Part shown: positions 56,494 to 64,000 of the stretch, piece after piece | Numbering within the stretch: position 1 is the stretch's first letter | Layout of the letters: every line of letters begins with the position of its first letter | Assembly: GCF_904846645.1 (NCBI RefSeq) | Contig: NZ_CAJHBO010000001.1 | Span: 372,001-436,000 of the forward strand | DNA from: Psychrobacter sp. Pi2-1 | GTDB lineage: Bacteria > Pseudomonadota > Gammaproteobacteria > Pseudomonadales > Moraxellaceae | DNA length: 64,000 nucleotides | Reading direction: 5' to 3' | Made by a program: the position numbers and the translations under genes | Notes under the pieces: generated by a model | The model's database searches: none | Told to the model about the DNA's origin: nothing | The model's input: only the letters and a program-made list of their open reading frames with translations

Positions 56494-57624
56494 CTATAAG
56501 CTTGCCAACTCTTGCATTAGCTTATCATAGGCAAATTTTTCTTGCACATTTTGTTGCAGTGCGATTTTGGTCTGCTGCACGCTATTGGCAAATGCCTCTA
56601 ACCCGCTATCGGTAGGCTGATAAGTAGCCAATATCGTTGATAGATTGACATCCTTTTGTAGTTCAACAAGGCCCAAACAGACACGGCGTATATCAAGGAG
56701 CATCAGCTCAGATAACTGTATAAATTCTTTAATATTGAGCTGACCTTGCCAATAATCACTTGCCGCCACACCACTACGTTTACCACTACGTAGCGCCTGC
56801 CATGTGGTCAGCCACAGGCTGCGCTTGCTATACCATGGTGCTTGTGCCAAAGCTATAGCAGCTAAAGGCGCACCATTGGCTAGTTGTATCAACTGCTCAA
56901 TCGCAGCGGTACCGACGGCTTCGCGGTTAATCGTGTGACCTAGCGCCTGCGTCACATAATCGACAGCAACGGTCGGCTCAATCGTCTGTAGTGCCAACTG
57001 TTGAACACGACTCTTAATCGTTGGCAATAGCTGAGCAGGCGTATCACTAATCAAAAATAGATGCACCTGCGCTTGCGGTTCTTCCAATGTTTTAAGTAGC
57101 GCATTGGCAGCGGCCACAGTCATTTTTTCAGCGTGATCTAATACACAGATACGCATCCCTTGCCCGCCTTGATAAATAAAAGGCTGCAAAGCACGAATAT
57201 CATCTACTTTGATCTTAAGAGCGCTATTGCTAGTAGCTTTAGCGCCTTTTTTATCTTTTGTGCTGTTTGATTTTTCTTGAAGCGCATCGCTCTCCGCACT
57301 GATAGGCATACTAACGAGTGGTAATACTTGTAGGCTCGGATGAGTTCCCGACTTGAGCCACTGACAGCTCTCACATACTTCGCAAGCACCTGATGGGTTT
57401 GCGCCACGCTCACGGCATAATAGCCAAGCGACCAATCGCCATACAAAGGCGCGTTTACCCATACCTTGCATACCAGCAGCGAGCAATGCATGCGGCAAAG
57501 ATTGCTGCTTAAGTACGCGCTCGGTCAACTGTAACCACAGTACTTTTTGCCATGGCAGTAGTGGCGCAAAATACATACGGTCTGTGTTATCTAGTGTGTC
57601 CATATTTCCTGTCAAATTATTCAT
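56494..57624 (-). CDS. holB: DNA polymerase III subunit delta'
   Basis: About 376 residues from ATG 57624; GTG 57669 and ATG 57603 are other starts in frame. The clamp-loader AAA-like domain starts at LPWQKVLWLQL, with HALLAAGMQGMGKRAFVWRL in the P-loop position (GMQGMGKR, degenerate, as expected for delta'). A zinc module C..C..C (CRERGANPSGACEVCESCQW) follows, then RICVLDHAEKMTVAAANALLKTLEEP, the delta' hallmark. A polar Lys/Ser-rich insert lies between the zinc module and LKIKVDDIR. It is part of the clamp loader. Confidence 0.92.
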   Translation of the reverse strand: MNNLTGNMDTLDNTDRMYFAPLLPWQKVLWLQLTERVLKQQSLPHALLAAGMQGMGKRAFVWRLVAWLLCRERGANPSGACEVCESCQWLKSGTHPSLQVLPLVSMPISAESDALQEKSNSTKDKKGAKATSNSALKIKVDDIRALQPFIYQGGQGMRICVLDHAEKMTVAAANALLKTLEEPQAQVHLFLISDTPAQLLPTIKSRVQQLALQTIEPTVAVDYVTQALGHTINREAVGTAAIEQLIQLANGAPLAAIALAQAPWYSKRSLWLTTWQALRSGKRSGVAASDYWQGQLNIKEFIQLSELMLLDIRRVCLGLVELQKDVNLSTILATYQPTDSGLEAFANSVQQTKIALQQNVQEKFAYDKLMQELASL

Positions 57625-57728
57625 GGTTATGGCTCTATCACATTGATTAGGTATTTCAGGTATAGCCACGACAACAATACTTTAGCGTTGTAGAAAACTT
57701 AGAATCGCACGCAATTTTGCTCAGACTA

Positions 57729-58541
57729 TTACTTAGTAAAGTTTTGAAAATTATCTAAGCTCATCGCGTTTAGACGGTCTAAATCTTCTTGTGTATCGAC
57801 GCCAGCTGGTAGCTGACAGGCAGCTTCTGCGATGGCGATATGCTGCCCATTTTCTAAAACACGTAATTGCTCTAAGCTTTCGAGTATCTCAAGTGGTGTT
57901 TGTGGCCAGTTTACGAACTGCTGCAATAGACTGACACGATAAGCGTATAAACCCAAATGGCGATAGGCGTTCTTTGGTGGTTGCGTCTGATTATTATCAG
58001 ACAATACAACGTCACGATCACAAGGAATCGGTGCGCGGCTAAAGTAAAGCGCACGCTGTAAGTTGTCCGCAAATTGGTTGACCACTTTTACTACCGATGG
58101 CCGCTGGAACGTATCATAGTCATCGATAGGCTCACAAAGTGTGGCCATCACGCTATTCTCATCCGCTACCAAAAGCGCCTTTACTTGCTCCAAAAGCAAT
58201 GGCGGTACAAGGGGCTCATCGCCTTGCATATTCACCACAATATCGTGGTCAGCCCAACCTTTGATAGCTGCTACCTCTGCCAAACGATCCGTCCCTGAAG
58301 CATGCTCGCTACTGGTCATAACCACATCAAAACCTGCATCGGTGCAAACTTTTGCAATTTGCTCATCATCAGTCGCTATACACATGTCATCAGCAAAACT
58401 TGCTGTCTGCGCTTTTTCTGCTACCCAAAGTATCATCGGCTTACCATGAATATTCAGTAATGGCTTACCAGGTAAACGCGTACTCTTAAAACGTGCAGGA
58501 ATTACGATATGGGTTTTGGCAGGTGTGGTGGCGAATGACAT
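57729..58541 (-). CDS. kdsB: 3-deoxy-manno-octulosonate cytidylyltransferase
   Basis: 270 residues. [25 protein letters not shown] is the nucleotide-binding start; [36 protein letters not shown] and HLGLYAYR follow. It activates Kdo as CMP-Kdo for the LPS inner core. AGGAATATGCC precedes the ATG. It reads leftward after lpxK with a 49-base gap, in the msbA-lpxK-kdsB unit. Confidence 0.97.
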   Translation of the reverse strand: MSFATTPAKTHIVIPARFKSTRLPGKPLLNIHGKPMILWVAEKAQTASFADDMCIATDDEQIAKVCTDAGFDVVMTSSEHASGTDRLAEVAAIKGWADHDIVVNMQGDEPLVPPLLLEQVKALLVADENSVMATLCEPIDDYDTFQRPSVVKVVNQFADNLQRALYFSRAPIPCDRDVVLSDNNQTQPPKNAYRHLGLYAYRVSLLQQFVNWPQTPLEILESLEQLRVLENGQHIAIAEAACQLPAGVDTQEDLDRLNAMSLDNFQNFTK

Positions 58542-58590
58542 GGCATATTCCTATAAAAATTATACGGCGATTTAGAATATTAGCTGATAT

Positions 58591-59721
58591 TTATAATGAG
58601 GCTGACGTATTCATATCATGGTCGATACGAATCCCTAGCGCCTTTAGCCGTTCATCTAGATTATGATAACTATTCTCTGATAATACAGCAGTCACTGGCA
58701 ACACCCATAGTCTACTGACAAGTTCTACATACTCACCACTGAGTGCTTGTGTCGCTGTATAGTCTGCCAATAATGCGCTGATTTTTACCGCATCTTTACT
58801 GGTTACGATGATAGGATAGTCACCATATTGTAAAAGCTCAGCCAAACTAAAATCATAATGGTCAGGGTAAGGGTGCCCTATGACCTCAAAGCCAATAGAT
58901 TCTAAGGTATCAAAAAACCGCTGCGGATAGCCGATACCACTAACAGCATGGACGCGGCTATTATTAGTAGGCTTCACACTATTTAGTTGAGCTGCACTCG
59001 ATGTGGGATTCCATAGACGTTGCAACTCAGCTGGTTGCAAATGCATGGTCAAACGGTCAGTAGACTGTATCTTATTACTACTTCTAGAAGTCCGAGTTAA
59101 ATCTGTAATTAGCTTTTCATGATAGATAACATTTGCACCCTCTAATCGTGACATCGGCTCACGCAAAAAACCCGTTGGTAATAGCTGCTTGTTGCCAAAC
59201 CCACGGGCGGCATCTACCACAATCCATTCGATATCACGCTGTAGTGCATAATGCTGCAAACCATCATCTGCAATAATCAACTGCAAATTCGGCTCTGCCT
59301 TTAATAAAGTGGCAATCGCTTGCTGACGATTGGGACACACTGCCATAGCAGCGCCTGTCATATGAGCAATCAAGCACGGCTCATCCCCTACTACATGGGG
59401 TAAACTGGTAGCACTAACCAATGCAGGCATTTGACTCGTATCACCGCCATACCCGCGACTGATTACCCCTACGTTTACACCTTTCTTTTGCAGATAGGTG
59501 ACCAGAGCAATAATCAACGGCGTCTTACCACTACCGCCAACACTGATGTTACCAATGACCATAACAGGAATAGGAGCTCGATAGCTTGATAATAGGCCGA
59601 CCTTATAAGCCTGACGACGCAGCAAAATGATGAAACCGTATAACCAACTGATAGGCAGCAACAACCACAACCAAACAGCTTGACGTTGCCATGCGCGGGT
59701 GACTGTCGTCTCAATACTCAT
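58591..59721 (-). CDS. lpxK: Tetraacyldisaccharide 4'-kinase
   Basis: 376 residues. An N-terminal membrane-linked helix (about 17-35) leads to the P-loop GNISVGGSGKT at 57-67. Later marks are SRGYGG, VGDEPCLIA, IADDGLQHYAL and FGNKQLLPTGFLREP. It phosphorylates the lipid A disaccharide at the inner membrane. A Ser/Thr-rich insert lies near 207-225. It starts 66 bases after msbA ends. Confidence 0.96.
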   Translation of the reverse strand: MSIETTVTRAWQRQAVWLWLLLPISWLYGFIILLRRQAYKVGLLSSYRAPIPVMVIGNISVGGSGKTPLIIALVTYLQKKGVNVGVISRGYGGDTSQMPALVSATSLPHVVGDEPCLIAHMTGAAMAVCPNRQQAIATLLKAEPNLQLIIADDGLQHYALQRDIEWIVVDAARGFGNKQLLPTGFLREPMSRLEGANVIYHEKLITDLTRTSRSSNKIQSTDRLTMHLQPAELQRLWNPTSSAAQLNSVKPTNNSRVHAVSGIGYPQRFFDTLESIGFEVIGHPYPDHYDFSLAELLQYGDYPIIVTSKDAVKISALLADYTATQALSGEYVELVSRLWVLPVTAVLSENSYHNLDERLKALGIRIDHDMNTSASL

Positions 59722-59787
59722 TAATCAATATCGCTTATCTTATTGGCTCATGACTGCGTGAAAATTGGCTAAAAACTTCTAAACTGG

Positions 59788-61575
59788 CTACTCAAAATCT
59801 CGAGCATACATTTGCGCATAGTGGCCTTGCAGCTGCATCAGCTCATTGTGCGTTCCTAACTCAACAATCTGACCGCCATCCATCACAGCAATACGATCCG
59901 CTGATTCGATAGTCGTCAGGCGATGGGCAATGACCAATGTGGTACGGTCTTTCATCACATTATCGAGCGCTTGCTGAATATAATACTCAGACTCATTATC
60001 AAGCGCGCTGGTGGCTTCATCTAAAATTAGAATCGGTGCATCTTTTAGTAGCGCGCGAGCAATCGATAATCGCTGACGCTGACCACCAGATAGTTGCAAC
60101 CCTTCAGCACCAATTTCACTCTGATAGCCATTTGGCATTTTCATAATAAAGTCATGAGCGAAGGCATCTTTTGCTGCTTGTTCAACCTCAGCTTGAGTCT
60201 TGTCAGCTAGGCTGCCGTAAGCAATATTATTAAGTACGGTAGTATTAAACAATACTACTTGTTGGTTCACCATTGCAATCTGGGCACGCAAACTCTCTAA
60301 CTTAATATCTTCAATAGGCATACCATCCAATGTGATTTGCCCTGAAGACGTCTCTAGAGTACGTGTTAATAAATTGACTAGTGAGGACTTGCCCGCGCCA
60401 CTTCGCCCTACTAGTGCAACTGTCTCGCCTGCTTTAATATTCAAGGTAAAGTCACGTAGAGCCACCGTCGAATCTGGATATACCAAGCTGATATTATCTA
60501 ACGACATTTGCCCTGATAGCGCTTTGCTGATTGTGCCCGTGTCTTCTTCTTCTGGCTCATCAAGTAGCGCAAAAATCGACTCACCGGCAGCCAGACCTTT
60601 TTGCAGCTTCTGATTAATATCGGTTAGTGAACGTACTGGCTTACTCAATAAACCTGCTGCTGCAATGTAAGAGATGAACTCACCTGCTGAAATATCATCT
60701 ATTACTGCAGGTCGCAACGCAAGCCAGACGACAACGGCCATCGCAACCGCCATCAACAGCTGTACGGCTGGCGTATTAATACTATTGGTAACAACCACCT
60801 TCATACCTTGGCGTAAGTTTTTCTTGGATGTTTTGTCAAAACGTGCTGACTCGTATGATTGACCACCGTAGTTTTTGACCACTTGATAGCCGCCGATGAC
60901 TTCATTGGTAATGTGACTGACATTACCCATCGTCTCTTGGATACCTTTTGAGAGCTTAAGATAGCGCTTTGATGCAATGCGTACCAGCCATAGTATTGGT
61001 GGCAAGACAACAAACAAAATAAGCGTTAGACGCCAATTGCTATAGAACAAAAAACCAATCAACGCGACAACGGTCAAACCATCACGTAGCAAGGTCTTCA
61101 TTGAGTCTGTACTGGCGGCCGTGACCTGTTCAACATCAAATATTAATTTCGATGAAATCGTACCAGCTGGATTGGCCAAATAAAACGAGCTAGGTAAGCG
61201 CAGTAATTTATTAAAAACTTCTACACGTAGCTCATAGACTAAGTTGCGTGAGACCAATGCAGAGTAATAGTTACCCAAAAAACTACCAACCCCGCGCACA
61301 AAGAATAGCAATATAATCAATAGCGGAAATAAGGCTTGTTTGCTTCGATCATTCTGATTGATAGCATCAGTAATATATTGCAGAAGCTTGGCAGTCCAAA
61401 TCTCTGTCCCTGCATTAATCGCAAAACCTAACGCCGTCAGTAGCAATGCCCACCAGTAAGGCTTTAAATACCTTAATAAGCGTAATAACGTCTTACTTTT
61501 AGGGGTAACGGGCGATACTGCCGATGCATTTTTAGCAGAAGATTTTTTAGAGTCAGGTAAATAAGCTTGGCTCAT
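59788..61575 (-). CDS. msbA: Lipid A export ATP-binding/permease protein MsbA
   Basis: 595 residues: six helices in the first 340, then the ATPase domain. Walker A is LVGRSGAGKSSLVNLL, the Q-loop AMVNQQVVLFNTTV, the signature LSGGQRQRLSIARALL, Walker B ILILDEATSALD and the H-loop VIAHRL. It flips core-lipid A from the inner to the outer leaflet of the inner membrane. TGAGGC precedes the ATG. Its neighbours lpxK and kdsB support the LPS role over a general multidrug pump. Confidence 0.95.
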   Translation of the reverse strand: MSQAYLPDSKKSSAKNASAVSPVTPKSKTLLRLLRYLKPYWWALLLTALGFAINAGTEIWTAKLLQYITDAINQNDRSKQALFPLLIILLFFVRGVGSFLGNYYSALVSRNLVYELRVEVFNKLLRLPSSFYLANPAGTISSKLIFDVEQVTAASTDSMKTLLRDGLTVVALIGFLFYSNWRLTLILFVVLPPILWLVRIASKRYLKLSKGIQETMGNVSHITNEVIGGYQVVKNYGGQSYESARFDKTSKKNLRQGMKVVVTNSINTPAVQLLMAVAMAVVVWLALRPAVIDDISAGEFISYIAAAGLLSKPVRSLTDINQKLQKGLAAGESIFALLDEPEEEDTGTISKALSGQMSLDNISLVYPDSTVALRDFTLNIKAGETVALVGRSGAGKSSLVNLLTRTLETSSGQITLDGMPIEDIKLESLRAQIAMVNQQVVLFNTTVLNNIAYGSLADKTQAEVEQAAKDAFAHDFIMKMPNGYQSEIGAEGLQLSGGQRQRLSIARALLKDAPILILDEATSALDNESEYYIQQALDNVMKDRTTLVIAHRLTTIESADRIAVMDGGQIVELGTHNELMQLQGHYAQMYARDFE

Positions 61576-61650
61576 AAAAGCCTCAATTTGGGTATCGTGG
61601 TATGAATGGGCTGTGTGTCACACAGTTTTATGATGGTAAGGCTATATATG

Positions 61651-62082
61651 TTATTGCGGCAGCGTTTGGCCAAGTGGTACCACTGTACTGATGTTTAAAT
61701 TCAAAAACCCGAGCTTTCCAGCAATATCCATTACTCGTACCACAGACTGATGAGTCGCATTGGCATCCGCTGCAATGACAAATAGCATATCGCGATTGCT
61801 GCCCGCCTCTTGCTGCAACATACTGGTCAGTTCAGCCTCATTGCTACTAGCAAGTGTAATGCCGTTGACCAAATAGCTACCATCTTCTTGCACAGCTACT
61901 TCGATACTATTGTTTTGTTCTGTCAGTGCGACACCTTCGGCTTCCGGAAGGATAATATTTAAACGACTAAAGTGATTGAATGAGGTAGCAAGTAATAAAA
62001 ACACAATCAAAAACAGTAAACAATCAATCATCGGTGTTAGATTAATTTCAAGCGGTTCAACCGTTGGTTTTCTAAAACGCAT
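61651..62082 (-). CDS. exbD: ExbD/TolR family protein
   Basis: 143 residues with one membrane helix (about 16-37, LTPMIDCLLFLIVFLLLATSF) carrying the essential Asp20, and a periplasmic domain ending LGFLNLNISTVVPLG. With ExbB it forms a proton-driven motor. It is 66 bases downstream of the exbB-type gene and upstream of msbA. AAAGAGAT precedes the ATG. No tonB or tolA is nearby. Confidence 0.93.
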   Translation of the reverse strand: MRFRKPTVEPLEINLTPMIDCLLFLIVFLLLATSFNHFSRLNIILPEAEGVALTEQNNSIEVAVQEDGSYLVNGITLASSNEAELTSMLQQEAGSNRDMLFVIAADANATHQSVVRVMDIAGKLGFLNLNISTVVPLGQTLPQ

Positions 62083-62147
62083 ATCAATCTCTTTAATTCA
62101 GCTACCATTTATAGGCTTAAGATTTCTATTCTTTAAAACCGCATTGA

Positions 62148-62879
62148 CTACACTGCCGCTATGCTGGTCTTATCAGAATCCAACCCACCGAATGAACGTT
62201 CTTGCACAATACTATCTTCTATTGACAGACGGCTAGAAGATGTAGATGGCTGCGTACTAGCAAGTAAGTGATAATCATACAGCTCTTGAATCATAAGCCC
62301 TGCTTGAGTCTCAAATTGAGCATTTATATCAATGATACGGCGCTGAAAATAACGATAAGCAACCAACGCAGGGATAGCAACAATCATACCAGCAGCGGTA
62401 GTGATTAGTGCCTGTGATACGCCAGCGGCTAGCATCGTCGGATCTTGCATGGCACCATCGGTAATCGCCAAGAATGATGATATGATCCCTAGTACCGTAC
62501 CTAATAGGCCAAGTAACGGAGCTATCGCACCGATAGTACCTAGCATATTGATGTTTTTTTCTAATTGATGAACTTGTACACTGGCACGATTTTGCATATG
62601 CATCGTCATCGACTCTAGCCCGTACTGACGATATAGCAAACCCGTTGCCAAGATATCGCCAAGTGCCGTCTTTTCTTTTACATTCATTAACTGTGTACGG
62701 CCAATATCGCCATTTTCACGTAAACGAGTTATTAGCTGTTCGCGCAACCTGCTAGGAGCGACTTTATTAAACTGTAGCGTATGACTACGTTCAATGATGA
62801 TGACTAATGCCAATATAGAACAGACCACGATAGGTGTCATTAGCCAGCCACCTGCTTTTACCAACTCCCACATACCCAC
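62148..62879 (-). CDS. exbB: ExbB/TolQ family proton channel protein
   Basis: 243 residues with three helices: AGGWLMTPIVVCSILALVIIIE, NINMLGTIGAIAPLLGLLGTVLGIISSF and the last near MLAAGVSQALITTAAGMIVAIPALVAYRYF. This is the MotA/TolQ/ExbB channel pattern. GGAAGAGAG precedes the ATG. The same gene pair next to lpxK and kdsB is common in Pseudomonas and Acinetobacter, so the motor may help an envelope process; this is inference. Confidence 0.92.
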   Translation of the reverse strand: MGMWELVKAGGWLMTPIVVCSILALVIIIERSHTLQFNKVAPSRLREQLITRLRENGDIGRTQLMNVKEKTALGDILATGLLYRQYGLESMTMHMQNRASVQVHQLEKNINMLGTIGAIAPLLGLLGTVLGIISSFLAITDGAMQDPTMLAAGVSQALITTAAGMIVAIPALVAYRYFQRRIIDINAQFETQAGLMIQELYDYHLLASTQPSTSSSRLSIEDSIVQERSFGGLDSDKTSIAAV

Positions 62880-62958
62880 TCTCTTCCGTATTTTTGCAAA
62901 AATAGTTGTTCAGAGGCGATTTAGCATTTGGATAGATACGGCTAACTCGCAAACGTTC

Positions 62959-64000
62959 TTAAGCCTGAGCTTCTATATGTTTAATCAGCGCAGCTAATTG
63001 ATCTTGATTGTGGAAAAATATCTCAACACTACCTTGACCATCTTTTTTATGTTTTAGTTTGACTTCAGCACCAAGCATGTCTGTCAATCTTTGGGTCAAA
63101 CGCTCTACATCCCGAGATTGTACTTGTTCAGCACGATTGATTTTGGGCGCTGGCTGCAAGATTGACTTGACCAACTTTTCAGCTTCTCGCACGGTCATAC
63201 CGCCATCGATAATCTTTTGCGCGATGATAGGTTGCTGTTCAGAGGACAACGCCAACAGTGTACGAGCATGACCCATATCTAGCGCACTGTTGGCCAAATG
63301 GTCTTTTACTGTATCATGCAGCTGATTTAAACGAAGTAGATTCGATACTGTCGTACGCGCCTTGCCAACGACTTCAGCAATCATGGCATGACTCATACCA
63401 AATTCCGTATGAAATCGCTGCAACGCCGCTGCCTGCTCAATCACTGATAAGTCTTCGCGCTGGATGTTTTCAATCAGTGCCAATGCAATTGCCAACTCAT
63501 CAGATAAGGCACGCTCAATCGCAGGGATAACCGCTTTTCCTGCCATTTTTGCTGCGCGCCAGCGGCGTTCACCAGCGATAATTTCGTGAGTGACAAACGC
63601 TTCACTCTTATCTTCATTTGCCAATAGCGGGCGGATAACGATAGGCTGCATCACGCCATGCTGCTCGATAGAAGACGCCAATTCTGCAAGTGCCGTCTCA
63701 CTCATATCTCGACGAGGCTGGTACTTACCTGCTTGCAAACGTGTGACATCAATCTGCACAAGGCTAATCTGGTCTTCGGTTGCGCTCGTATCTGCACTAT
63801 TGCCACGCGATTTGTTGAGCGACGCCTTGCTAGTAGTACGAGGTGAACGTGGCGCGCGAGTGCTATTCTCGCTAGCAGTATCGTTATCAGTAGTCTTCGC
63901 AGATGATTTTTTACTGGCTTTTGTCGGAGTGATATCAGGCGCTATATCTGTGGATACAGTATCTACAGGCGCATTAGCCTCTACAGGCACATTAATATCT
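62959..64000 (-). CDS. parB: Chromosome partitioning protein ParB (5' end outside window)
   Basis: At least 346 residues are visible; the frame is open to the right edge, and GTG 63990 need not be the start. Residues up to about 75 are a Ser/Thr/Ala/Lys-rich tail. The ParB core follows: VTRLQAGKYQPRRDMSE, LASSIEQHGVMQPIVIRP, and IIAGERRWRAAKMAG (the GERR motif used for CTP binding). The HTH is in HTEFGMSHAMIAEVVGKARTTVSNLLRL. The C-terminal dimer part is KHKKDGQGSVEIFFHN. It binds parS near the origin with ParA, which should lie just beyond the window. Confidence 0.95.
   Translation of the reverse strand, partial: DINVPVEANAPVDTVSTDIAPDITPTKASKKSSAKTTDNDTASENSTRAPRSPRTTSKASLNKSRGNSADTSATEDQISLVQIDVTRLQAGKYQPRRDMSETALAELASSIEQHGVMQPIVIRPLLANEDKSEAFVTHEIIAGERRWRAAKMAGKAVIPAIERALSDELAIALALIENIQREDLSVIEQAAALQRFHTEFGMSHAMIAEVVGKARTTVSNLLRLNQLHDTVKDHLANSALDMGHARTLLALSSEQQPIIAQKIIDGGMTVREAEKLVKSILQPAPKINRAEQVQSRDVERLTQRLTDMLGAEVKLKHKKDGQGSVEIFFHNQDQLAALIKHIEAQA

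Noticed and set aside
1-64000. tRNA, rRNA, insertion sequence, prophage or CRISPR
   Set aside because: No gap showed a cloverleaf with a T-arm, long rRNA, transposase motifs with terminal repeats, or regularly spaced repeats.

Overview
The window looks like core chromosome of a gammaproteobacterium of the family Moraxellaceae, most likely Psychrobacter or a close relative. This rests on gene content and order (exbB-exbD-msbA-lpxK-kdsB, holB-pilZ, pyrD-cvpA-purF, scattered type II secretion genes, a DUF1852/core-MetE pair), on moderate GC, and on many polar low-complexity inserts in housekeeping proteins. The species call is inference. I see no rRNA, tRNA, insertion sequence, phage or CRISPR array. 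The window starts inside one gene (NTF2-like exported protein, 3' part missing) and ends inside another (parB, 5' end missing).

Layout. 1-2 kb: exported NTF2-like protein and a DUF21/CBS membrane protein. 2.5-6.4 kb: Sec accessory genes yajC, secD, secF, with secF carrying a long basic N-terminal extension. 6.6-9.3 kb: MATE efflux pump and AzlC/AzlD exporter. 9.4-12.8 kb: pyrD-cvpA-purF (pyrimidine and purine synthesis), read leftward. 13-15.4 kb: a small membrane protein and gspL-gspM. 15.6-20.3 kb: gpsA-sixA, nitroreductase, zapE, alpha/beta hydrolase. 20.5-23.1 kb: a small lipoprotein and xseA-xseB. 23.2-27.6 kb: pncB and a betaine-type ABC importer whose binding protein and permease are one polypeptide. 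28-32.1 kb: coniferyl-type aldehyde dehydrogenase, lipB, ppa and an unknown tail-anchored protein.

32.2-36 kb holds the most interesting unit: a leftward operon mesX (DUF1852), mesD (core MetE), flavin reductase and TauE/SafE permease, with an exact MetR-type box upstream of mesX. It fits a folate-independent, oxygen-dependent methionine synthase of the MesD type, whose methyl donor chemistry is still unclear to me. 36-42 kb: SDR, DUF1622 protein, dusB, BCCT transporter, HIT protein. 42-44 kb: two divergent genes of unknown function. 44-49.9 kb: ilvD, CPA antiporter, serine hydrolase, DUF442-like phosphatase. 49.9-54.6 kb: MaoC hydratase and high-molecular-weight FabG divergent from a thiolase, the same composition and orientation as htdX-fabG4/fadA2 of Mycobacterium tuberculosis. 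54.7-64 kb: PPK2, pilZ-holB, kdsB, lpxK, msbA, exbD, exbB and parB.

How the genes connect. Three transport or stress themes recur: compatible solute uptake (ProV/ProXW, BCCT), envelope assembly (SecDF, LPS core and lipid A genes, T2SS) and sulfur/methionine metabolism. Intrinsic terminators are clear after yajC, secF, azlD/purF, ppa, the SDR gene, ilvD, the HIT gene, the thiolase and PPK2; several of them rule out longer upstream start codons. All functional calls come from reading motifs by eye; no database search was run.
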